Position numbers and translations under genes: made by a program. The notes below the pieces were generated by a model, which saw only the letters and a program-made list of their open reading frames with translations, did no database searches and had not been told where the DNA came from. From Eubacterium sp. CAG:180 (GTDB lineage: Bacteria > Bacillota > Clostridia > Oscillospirales > Acutalibacteraceae), in contig HF993136.1 of assembly GCA_000432435.1 (NCBI GenBank), positions 90,626 to 154,625 on the forward strand: a DNA stretch of 64,000 nucleotides, read 5' to 3'. This document shows positions 34,972-42,446 of this stretch, piece after piece. How positions within the stretch are numbered: position 1 is the first letter of the stretch; every line of letters begins with the position of its first letter.

Positions 34972-35674
34972 ACTGTTTCTTTGCAGCGTTTTTCATATGC
35001 AGTTCTTTCATACCCTCAACCTCGTCGCAAATTGATTTTAAATTGCATGTGTTGCAATCAAGAAGCACATTGTCAAGTATGTGATTCAGAGCATCGGTTG
35101 TTTGCCTTACTTTATCACAAATCATACCGAGTTCATTAAAACGGTCGAAATCGGTAATAAATATTATCTGCACACTCTTCACCATAGGGAATTTAAGATA
35201 AGCCTTAATAAGCGATGAGCCGTAGTCCGAGAATGTCACACCGTTTTTTACCGCTTTTTTGCTGACTCTTATCTGCTCCCGCATATTAAAAGCAGATGCT
35301 CTTGTCATAAATTCCTCAGGGCAAAAGCTATATTTAAGACGTTCGAGTTCTTTTATCTTATCAAAAGCCGATTGCTCTTCCCCAATATCTTTGATTTCAA
35401 GAAAAACTATTTTTCCGAAACAACAATCAGACCTTATTTCCGGAATATCTTTTCCGTAAAGATATGTGCAATTGTCAAACTTTATACTGTCGCTCACCGC
35501 AACCGTGCTTACACACGGCTTTTGACATCCGCCGAGTTCATACGCCGTTTCTTTCAATAAAAGTATTGAATTGTCTTTTTTTATTTTAAGCGTCGGTTCA
35601 CTATAAGAAAACCTTTTGGCGTTTTCCGGCAAAAGGTTTTTTATTTGCCCGATAAGCTTGTCATAAAGTTTCAT
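34970..35674 (-). CDS. Truncated CdhC / acetyl-CoA synthase-like protein
   Basis: 234 residues resembling the N-terminal part of the CODH/ACS beta subunit: QIRVSKKAVKNGVTFSDYGSSLI, FPMVKSVQIIFITDFDRFNEL and a cysteine cluster at 207, 210 and 216 (LDCNTCNLKSIC) where ACS has its A-cluster cysteines. It stops before the ACS Cys-Gly-Cys motif that binds the Ni-Ni site, so acetyl-CoA synthesis is not expected. Extra cysteines at about 50, 54, 84, 85 and 118. Start shares one base with the preceding stop. Last gene of the six-gene operon. Confidence 0.7.
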   Translation of the reverse strand: MKLYDKLIGQIKNLLPENAKRFSYSEPTLKIKKDNSILLLKETAYELGGCQKPCVSTVAVSDSIKFDNCTYLYGKDIPEIRSDCCFGKIVFLEIKDIGEEQSAFDKIKELERLKYSFCPEEFMTRASAFNMREQIRVSKKAVKNGVTFSDYGSSLIKAYLKFPMVKSVQIIFITDFDRFNELGMICDKVRQTTDALNHILDNVLLDCNTCNLKSICDEVEGMKELHMKNAAKKQ

Positions 35675-35829
35675 TAAAGTTTTTTGTCCTTTTCAAGCGA
35701 ATCATAATGTTTGCCGAGCGCATCATATATCTTACGAACAAGTTTCATATCGAGATTGAAAAAATAGATGCAAAATGTGAGCACAAAAAGCGCTGCAAGA
35801 ACGATTAAAATTATAATTAAAGCTTTCAT
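35674..35829 (-). CDS. 51-aa single-pass membrane protein in metallo-operon
   Basis: Starts MKALIIILIVLAALF; one membrane helix (about residues 3-25) followed by a charged helix ending EKDKKL. The ATG directly follows the activase TAA (TAAATG) and its own TAA overlaps the next ATG (TAATG), so it is translationally coupled on both sides. That makes it very likely real in spite of its size. No family recognised; could anchor the complex to the membrane. Confidence 0.75.
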   Translation of the reverse strand: MKALIIILIVLAALFVLTFCIYFFNLDMKLVRKIYDALGKHYDSLEKDKKL

Positions 35830-36621
35830 TTATGCCATCCCCTTTTGCCTTGCATACTCGGCAGCACCAAGCGCGCCCATAAGCTGAGGGTCTATTGGAA
35901 GGTCAACAACCTTAATTTTCAGAACGTGCTCAATAGCACGCTTGAGACCTTCGTTTTTAGCACAACCGCCGGTAAGCGTTATACTGTCGGTAGCACCTGC
36001 TTTTTTTGCCATAACAAAACAACGTTTGGCAACTGCGAGCTGAATACCTGCCGCTATCTCATCCATGGGTTTGCCCTCGCCTACAAGAGAAATTACCTCC
36101 GACTCAGCAAATACAGTGCATTGTGCCGTTATAGGAATAGTATTTTTGGCTTGGAGAGACAATTTACAGAAATCCGGAAGTGACATTTCAAATGCGTTTG
36201 CCATCGCCTCAAAAAAGCGCCCTGTGCCTGCGGCACATTTATCATTCATTGCAAAATTCTTAACCGTACCGTCGGTGTCTATTGCAATGCCCTTTACATC
36301 CTGACCGCCGATATCTATAATCGCCTTTACACTCGGGTCTGTAACATGTACACCCATTGCGTGGCAACTGATTTCAGATATATTTTCGTCGGCAAACGGA
36401 ACTTTATTTCTGCCGTAGCCGGTACCTATAAGATACGTAAGATCCTCTGGAGAAGACAGTTCCGGGACTTTCGATATAGCCTCACCGAGAGCAAGCTCGG
36501 CACTCTTCACCGGATTTATTTTACTTCTTACGGTAGCATCGGCAATAATTTTACCGTTTTCATCTAAAATTACACATTTTGCATACGTTGAACCAACGTC
36601 GCATCCGCCAAAATATTTCAT
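35830..36621 (-). CDS. 2-hydroxyacyl-CoA dehydratase / benzoyl-CoA reductase activase
   Basis: ASKHA-fold ATPase (BcrAD/BadFG/HgdC family) that drives electrons at very low potential into the partner enzyme. Motifs: GCDVGSTYAKCVILD, IIDIGGQDVKGI, then the two [4Fe-4S] cysteines in NDKCAAGTGRFFE and TAQCTVFAESE, and a late GGCAKNEGL. 264 residues from ATG (AGGAGAG upstream). Homodimer with a bridging cluster in relatives. Lies right after the two dehydratase-like subunits. Confidence 0.93.
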   Translation of the reverse strand: MKYFGGCDVGSTYAKCVILDENGKIIADATVRSKINPVKSAELALGEAISKVPELSSPEDLTYLIGTGYGRNKVPFADENISEISCHAMGVHVTDPSVKAIIDIGGQDVKGIAIDTDGTVKNFAMNDKCAAGTGRFFEAMANAFEMSLPDFCKLSLQAKNTIPITAQCTVFAESEVISLVGEGKPMDEIAAGIQLAVAKRCFVMAKKAGATDSITLTGGCAKNEGLKRAIEHVLKIKVVDLPIDPQLMGALGAAEYARQKGMA

Positions 36622-36639
36622 AAACACTCTCCTATCTTT

Positions 36640-38181
36640 TTACCAAGCCATTGTATCGTCGAAATCAACCAGCGTCGGGTCAACGGGTTCTTCCTGAAGA
36701 ACAGTTGTCATATATTTATTGATCTGCTCACGCATATCGCGACGCGAAACGGTTCTTGGATCCATAAGGTCCTGATCAACCCAAATGAAATTGATATTTC
36801 TTTCTCTTGCCTGGTCATCAAATATGCCGTTAAGACCATCCATTCCCTTGCATGAAATCTGATTATACATTATTACGGTATCGGCATTATATTCATCGCA
36901 AATGCGCCAAAGTTCATCAAGTACGTTTTGATAACCGCCCTTGGTATGCTTACGCATTGTGGTGCGCTGAAGAGTTTTTGCATATGTGGCAAGCGATCTT
37001 TCTTTATCCTCGGTATCGTACATTATATAAGATATCATCGTCTCCATATCCATAACAACATTTATGCCCCAGCAATTTTCGAGCCAATTTGCAAGACTCG
37101 TATAATAGTTTGCAGGACACGACCAAACTATAGCTCTGTGCCGCATTTCCTTGGAAACATGTTCTTTTCTCTCATAGCCTTTCATCATAAGCTTATTAAC
37201 CTTTTTATCGGTTTTAATAAATATCTTATCGATTCCGCCGGAGAGATGGAAGTAAAAAAGTCTGTACAGCCAAAATGTGGCACCGGTCATCTGAGGATAA
37301 TCGGTTTTGTTGACATCCCATTTTTGCAGCTCATATTCAAGCTGTTTGTTGTATATCTTCATAGCGGAAAAATATGCGTCCCAGTCAAACTTTTCGCCTG
37401 TCTGTTCCTCGATAAATCTGATGCAAGATTTAACCTCGTCAACGGCATATTTCTGTACTTCTTCTTCGGTGTATCTAAGCGGAACATTAACAACATGAGA
37501 CGGAAGATTAAAACGCCTGTCGATATATGACGAGTTCATTGTTGAGCCGTCGCACGGCATATTGCATGATAAAAAGCATTTACCGAACATCGGGTAATCG
37601 TCGTTTATTGCCACGCCTGCCTCCGCGGAGGGAAGAGGACAAACATCGGCGGGAACGCCGTAACTCTCGGTTATATCAAGATACGGCGGCGTTATGTTTT
37701 GATCAACCATCGATGATAAAAAAATCGGTATAGTCTGTACGGGAACACCATATAAGTTCGGGAAACCCGCCATTATTTCAAAAGAGAAAAGTTCATCCAT
37801 ACAAACTGTTTTATCTGAAAATTTGTCATTCGGATGAAAATGCTTATCATGTTTAAAAAGCATATGTATCATATTACATGTATGCTTAATCATCGCGTTA
37901 AAATGAAGATGTGCTATACGAAGGTGTGTTCCGCGCGTACCCTCCGTATGACGGTCTATCCACGCAGGAGCCGCGAGATAACTTGCCATCCAGCGATAAT
38001 TCCACAGACCCTTTATCGTCGACACGGGTGCTTTTAAAACCATAACTATCATATCTTTCCAAGTTATGAGCCAACGATAGTAATCATACATAGTGTCTTT
38101 AAGCCCACGCCACTCGCGGTGCTTTAAAAGTCCGGTCTTATCTTCATGCAACAGACCGAGATTTTTAGGCTGATTTGCCAC
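36640..38181 (-). CDS. 2-hydroxyacyl-CoA dehydratase (HGD-D) family subunit, long form
   Basis: HgdA/BcrC-type component of 513 residues. Possible cluster-binding cysteines in VCPLPSAEAG, FLSCNMPCDG and NQISCKGMDG. The N-terminus carries ~80 extra residues, rich in Trp and Tyr, before the family domain. Starts with GTG just after the previous stop; GGAGG is embedded in the end of the upstream gene. Substrate unknown: the whole group could be a dehydratase, an aromatic reductase or a double-cubane cluster protein. Confidence 0.85.
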   Translation of the reverse strand: MANQPKNLGLLHEDKTGLLKHREWRGLKDTMYDYYRWLITWKDMIVMVLKAPVSTIKGLWNYRWMASYLAAPAWIDRHTEGTRGTHLRIAHLHFNAMIKHTCNMIHMLFKHDKHFHPNDKFSDKTVCMDELFSFEIMAGFPNLYGVPVQTIPIFLSSMVDQNITPPYLDITESYGVPADVCPLPSAEAGVAINDDYPMFGKCFLSCNMPCDGSTMNSSYIDRRFNLPSHVVNVPLRYTEEEVQKYAVDEVKSCIRFIEEQTGEKFDWDAYFSAMKIYNKQLEYELQKWDVNKTDYPQMTGATFWLYRLFYFHLSGGIDKIFIKTDKKVNKLMMKGYERKEHVSKEMRHRAIVWSCPANYYTSLANWLENCWGINVVMDMETMISYIMYDTEDKERSLATYAKTLQRTTMRKHTKGGYQNVLDELWRICDEYNADTVIMYNQISCKGMDGLNGIFDDQARERNINFIWVDQDLMDPRTVSRRDMREQINKYMTTVLQEEPVDPTLVDFDDTMAW

Positions 38182-38182
38182 G

Positions 38183-39379
38183 TTACTTCGCCTCCTTTGC
38201 TTTTTGAATATTCTTAATTTCAAGGCTTTCTACAAATGCCTGAACACGAGTTCGTAGCTGACCAGATGCACTTGCCGTATACTGTCTGTCAACCGAAACC
38301 GACGGAATTCCGAATTCATTTGTTATTATATGTGATGCAAGTGCCCTTTCGTATCCCCAGTATTCACAAAACTTTATCTGCTCATATATTACACCGTCTG
38401 CGTGATACGTGTTTACAAGGTCACGAACATAGGTTTTTCTGCCTTGCACCTTTTCCTTGCTCATATAACGTGGACATTGGCATGTTTCCATATAATGCAA
38501 TACAATCTGAGATAAGACATCATCGGTATCGTTAAGTTTTATTTCTTCTCTGCCGGGAAGCGAACCGAAGCAAAAGCGATCGGCAACTACAAGAGCACCG
38601 GATTCTTCAATAAGCTTTGTGAAATCCGGATCGTCCATTTCAGAACCCACAACAACAACTTTAGCACGATAATTTTTCTTTTCGTCAGGAACCCTTGTTT
38701 TAAGCTCCTCTGCGGTTTCTCTGAGCTTGTCGATTATCAAATACTTGGGGCAACAATATGTAACAAGATTTATAACGTGAAATTCATATCCCGTTATTCG
38801 CGGATTTTCCTCTTTGCGATATTCACCTATTTCTGTTATGAGACGACAAACTTCGTTATGCTCTTCAACAGCTTTACGAAGCATATCATCGCTTGTATCA
38901 ACACCGTAAACATCATGTAGCTTATCGAGCACCTTGACTCTCATCTGCTCTGTATAATGCCTGACTGTATGCGGCTCAATTTTAAAAGGAATATCGGCAA
39001 TGGAAACGAAGAATTTATCGTTTTGTACAAGATTCAAAAGCATAAAATGCTCATATGTACGATTCATTTCCGAGCATGATTCCGAGCCTATAAGAGCGGA
39101 AAGAAAATTATAACCGCCTTCAATACCGCGCTCCAAAAGAGCCTTGGAATATCCGCACAGGTACGAACTGAGATAATAAGTTGCAATATCCATAGAACCT
39201 GTTCTCGGAGCTCTGAGTCTTACCGAAAAACAATTATCGACATTGAGCAGAACTTCCGGGATATGATAGCAGGTATACGCAATCGCTTTTTTGCCATCGC
39301 TTATTGCCCGCTGCACAAGTTCATTGTTTGCCTCCTGAAGCAGATTCTCAAAATAAATCAGATGTTTCAGATCTTTCAT
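38183..39379 (-). CDS. 2-hydroxyacyl-CoA dehydratase (HGD-D) family subunit, short form
   Basis: 398 residues, HgdB/BcrB-like. Family-type pieces: KAIAYTCYHIPEVLL at the start, SESCSEMNRTYEHF, then VGSEMDDPDFTKLIEESGALVVADRFCFG and YEQIKFCEYWGYERAL. Cysteines sit at the positions expected for cluster ligands. The start overlaps the CooC-like stop by one base (TAATG). The pair with the following long subunit makes a heterodimer likely. Confidence 0.85.
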   Translation of the reverse strand: MKDLKHLIYFENLLQEANNELVQRAISDGKKAIAYTCYHIPEVLLNVDNCFSVRLRAPRTGSMDIATYYLSSYLCGYSKALLERGIEGGYNFLSALIGSESCSEMNRTYEHFMLLNLVQNDKFFVSIADIPFKIEPHTVRHYTEQMRVKVLDKLHDVYGVDTSDDMLRKAVEEHNEVCRLITEIGEYRKEENPRITGYEFHVINLVTYCCPKYLIIDKLRETAEELKTRVPDEKKNYRAKVVVVGSEMDDPDFTKLIEESGALVVADRFCFGSLPGREEIKLNDTDDVLSQIVLHYMETCQCPRYMSKEKVQGRKTYVRDLVNTYHADGVIYEQIKFCEYWGYERALASHIITNEFGIPSVSVDRQYTASASGQLRTRVQAFVESLEIKNIQKAKEAK

Positions 39380-40140
39380 TACAGCACCCCTATTTTAGTT
39401 AAAGTCTCCCGTACTCCCTTTACCACCGGTGAAGATTCCGGCAAATTAAATACATTTTCGCCCTGTATATCAAACATAGCGAGATTTGTATCATTCGGAA
39501 TATAACTGAGAACTTCAACACCGTCGATATTAATATAATCCTTTAAAGACTCGTCCGTCATACGATTAACTATTGCACCGATTTTATCATACATAACAAG
39601 ATCATCGGCAACACCTTTTATTGTTTTTATTACTTGGCAGCCTTTTTTGCTGGGATCCGTTATTAAGATAAGATGCGTTACTCTCTCCATAACACGTCTG
39701 TTAATTTGCTCTATTCCCGCCTCACCGTCAATAACAACATAGTCAAATTCGTCGGAAAGTATGGAGATAACCTCTTTAAGATATGAGTTTATTTTACAAT
39801 AGCACCCCGCGCTCTCGGGTCTTCCAACAGCAATAAACGAATATCCGTCTGTCTCGACAAGAGCATCGAAAATACGGTACTTGGCTTCGCCTAAAAGCTC
39901 AACGGCTCCTCTGGTATCGCCCTCGTCCACGGAAGCTATAATCTCTTTACGAATATCATCAATGGTCATTTTGACGTCTATTCCGAGAGCGGTCGAAAGA
40001 CCTACTGCCGGATCGGCATCTATGGCAAGTATCTTTTTATCGGGATACTTTTCTGTAAGGCACCTGACGATAGTAGCCGATAATGAAGTTTTGCCTACAC
40101 CGCCTTTGCCCGCAACTGCAATAATTGTTGATTTACTCAT
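39379..40140 (-). CDS. cooC: CooC-type nickel-insertion ATPase (MinD/ParA fold)
   Basis: Deviant Walker A AVAGKGGVGKTSLSA, AIDADPAVGL and VVIDGEAGIEQINRRV. The C-x-C at residues 113 and 115 (ESAGCYCKINSYL) is the metal-binding pair typical of CooC/AcsF, which load Ni into CO dehydrogenase and acetyl-CoA synthase. 253 residues. No CODH gene is in the window; the only ACS-like partner is the truncated protein at the end of this operon. First gene, with a promoter and GGTGAT before it. Confidence 0.9.
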   Translation of the reverse strand: MSKSTIIAVAGKGGVGKTSLSATIVRCLTEKYPDKKILAIDADPAVGLSTALGIDVKMTIDDIRKEIIASVDEGDTRGAVELLGEAKYRIFDALVETDGYSFIAVGRPESAGCYCKINSYLKEVISILSDEFDYVVIDGEAGIEQINRRVMERVTHLILITDPSKKGCQVIKTIKGVADDLVMYDKIGAIVNRMTDESLKDYINIDGVEVLSYIPNDTNLAMFDIQGENVFNLPESSPVVKGVRETLTKIGVL

Positions 40141-40158
40141 TTCACATCACCGAAAAAT

Positions 40159-40187
40159 ATTATACATCTTTGTTTTAAAGTGTGCAA
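40159..40187 (-). promoter_or_regulatory. Promoter of the six-gene metallo-operon
   Basis: TTGCAC and TATAAT on the reverse strand, 17-base spacer, about 20 bases before the cooC-like start. Confidence 0.7.
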
Positions 40188-40217
40188 TAAAAATTGTTAA
40201 CATTTTGACAACTTTTT

Positions 40218-40250
40218 CTTAAAAAGAGCGGTGTTGTTAAACACCGCTCT
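40218..40250 (-). terminator. Terminator of second GPH transporter
   Basis: AGAGCGGTGT/ACACCGCTCT stem with a 6-base loop, T5 on the reverse strand. Confidence 0.9.
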
Positions 40251-40267
40251 GAAATACGGAACTGAAA

Positions 40268-42226
40268 TCATTCCGAAATCTCAACCGATTCCGAACTAAA
40301 GATATCAGACCAATGCGAATAGTATTCAAGCTGCTTTAAAAGCTTTCGCGCCTGAATATACGCATATGCTTTTTTATGGAAATGATCAAGCTCTTTTGAC
40401 GCTTCTTTAAGTGCCGCTGATTTTGAACGTATTTCTTCTTTTGTAGACTCGCTCATTGCATTTGCGGCGTTGTATTTATCCATCGAGGGCTCTGATATTC
40501 CGTAAAGCTCTTCTACCGAATGAGACAAAAGCTCTTTTGCTTTTTCGGTTTTCTTTATCATTTTAGGGTCATTAAAACGATCTTTTTCGTTTATAACAAT
40601 TTGAAGAGCTTTCATTTTATTTTTAAGCTTTCTCTTCTCCTTGCCCTTTACGATGTCTATTCTGTCACGACAAATCTCGAGTTCGTTTACTGCATCGGCA
40701 TAAATATTTTTGGCTTCTTCAAGCTCACCCTCCGACAAGCATTCTGTCGCATAATCTTCAAGTGCCGCCCTAATTTTAAGAACGGAAATATGTGCCTCGT
40801 GTTCCTCTTCTGTCAGAGTGTACATTGTAATAAACGGAATTAGTGAAATTATATATCCCACCGCCGCAAGAGCAATCATACCTTTTGAAAGCGGCTCTCT
40901 GAAAGACACATTGTAAAGGTCATCGTAATTATTTACAAGGCCGTAATGATTTTGCATTATTATCGTCTGTATAAGATAAGTTACACCCATAGAAACAAAT
41001 GTTCCGATTATACCTACAAATTGACTCATAAGCCCTTCAAGGCGCTCCCCCGTCTTGTATTGCTGATAATCAAGCACATCGGCATTCATAGCACCATCGG
41101 TTATAAGCGTAAATGTCGAGAAAAACCCCCTAAGCCATATAAAAACAAACAGCACCCATATTTGCTCTATAAAAACATACATACCGGCAAAGCAGAAAAC
41201 AGAACAAACAACATACATAATGAACAAATTGCGTTTACCGATTTTTCTTATCAAAAAAGGAGACAAAAGCATAGCCGGTGTTGCAGCTGCTCCGATAATT
41301 GTTGTAAGAGTGCCGTTTAAAACGCCCTGTTGTTCCGTTGTAAGACCTAAAGTATCTTTAATACCGTAATAAAAATACCATGTTGTAACATTGCCGACGC
41401 CAGCCTGTAAAAGAATAAACCATGAAGTTATTGAGCGCGCCCACTGGTACTTATTCTGGATACCTGCTCCGATTCCTTGGAAAAACGGTACTTTAGGGGA
41501 ATAATCCTTGGATACAATTATACGTTCTTTAGTTCCGGCATAACTGAAAATTCCCAAAAGAGCACCACCTATGCCAAAAACAGGCATAATTACGCGATAG
41601 GCATTTATATGCTCGAGTCCGCCGGCAAATCCGGCAACTATCGGTACAACAAAGCCCATTACCGAAGGTGCCAAAGAGTATATAAATGTCGATATTGTTA
41701 TAACATCCGCACGCTCCGTCGAATTCGGGCTCATAACCTGCACAAGAGTTGTATACGCTTGGTCGTAAAACGGATAACAAAGCTGGAGCATCATATAGGT
41801 AATAAACAGCGACCATAGTTTTCCGTCATAACTCATACTTTCAAACGGTAAAAAAGCAAACACCGTGGTTACAACTGCCGACGGTATACCGGCATAGATA
41901 AGATACGGTCTGAATTTACCGTTTTTACTACGCGTATTATCAATTATCATACCGCGAAGCGGACCTAAAAACATACCAATTACCGTTGCAATCAGATTGA
42001 GCTTTACAAGATCTCCGTTTTTAAGTCCTAACGCAGCTCCGGCAAGAAGGCTTGTCGCCGAAAGTCCGATATACGAGACCGTGTACAATACAAATTTGAC
42101 TCCGATACCGCCTATCGAATAAGACAATATCTCCTTATACGGTATATACCGGCCCTCAGGCGGATTTTTCCAATGCTCTTTTACCGATTTTAAAACATTA
42201 CCGACTTTATTCTTTGACTTCTCCAT
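40268..42226 (-). CDS. GPH-family transporter with C-terminal helical extension
   Basis: About 12 membrane helices with GPH traits (GMIIDNTRSKNGKFRPYLIY, NADVLDYQQYKTGERLEGLMS). Beyond the transporter (~460 residues) is a ~190-residue charged, helical, cytoplasmic tail rich in E/K (ELEEAKNIYADAVNELE, KEEIRSKSAALKEASKELD). 652 residues; the ATG has AGGGAG upstream. Divergent from the beta-mannosidase gene, so it may import manno-oligosaccharides or N-glycan pieces; this is inference. Confidence 0.88.
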   Translation of the reverse strand: MEKSKNKVGNVLKSVKEHWKNPPEGRYIPYKEILSYSIGGIGVKFVLYTVSYIGLSATSLLAGAALGLKNGDLVKLNLIATVIGMFLGPLRGMIIDNTRSKNGKFRPYLIYAGIPSAVVTTVFAFLPFESMSYDGKLWSLFITYMMLQLCYPFYDQAYTTLVQVMSPNSTERADVITISTFIYSLAPSVMGFVVPIVAGFAGGLEHINAYRVIMPVFGIGGALLGIFSYAGTKERIIVSKDYSPKVPFFQGIGAGIQNKYQWARSITSWFILLQAGVGNVTTWYFYYGIKDTLGLTTEQQGVLNGTLTTIIGAAATPAMLLSPFLIRKIGKRNLFIMYVVCSVFCFAGMYVFIEQIWVLFVFIWLRGFFSTFTLITDGAMNADVLDYQQYKTGERLEGLMSQFVGIIGTFVSMGVTYLIQTIIMQNHYGLVNNYDDLYNVSFREPLSKGMIALAAVGYIISLIPFITMYTLTEEEHEAHISVLKIRAALEDYATECLSEGELEEAKNIYADAVNELEICRDRIDIVKGKEKRKLKNKMKALQIVINEKDRFNDPKMIKKTEKAKELLSHSVEELYGISEPSMDKYNAANAMSESTKEEIRSKSAALKEASKELDHFHKKAYAYIQARKLLKQLEYYSHWSDIFSSESVEISE

Positions 42227-42281
42227 AAAAAGCTCCCTAACACTCTTCTTGTTTTTGGCATAATGCACAAAATACCATTAC

Positions 42282-42310
42282 AGTTTAAATGAAATATATT
42301 AAATTGTCAA
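42282..42310 (-). promoter_or_regulatory. Promoter of second GPH transporter
   Basis: TTGACA and TAAACT on the reverse strand, 17-base spacer. Confidence 0.65.
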
Positions 42311-42382
42311 TAGAGATATCCGCCGCAGAGTTGCATTTAGACTTACAGGTAAAAAATCATAAAATAAAAGCGCATAAAAGCA

Positions 42383-42412
42383 TTTACAATATACAGAGGG
42401 ATAAAGTATAAT
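42383..42412 (+). promoter_or_regulatory. Promoter of beta-mannosidase gene
   Basis: TTTACA and TATAAT, 18-base spacer, about 35 bases before the start codon. Confidence 0.65.
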
Positions 42413-42446
42413 ACCAATGATGTTTCAAAGAGAGGGATTTGGAAAA

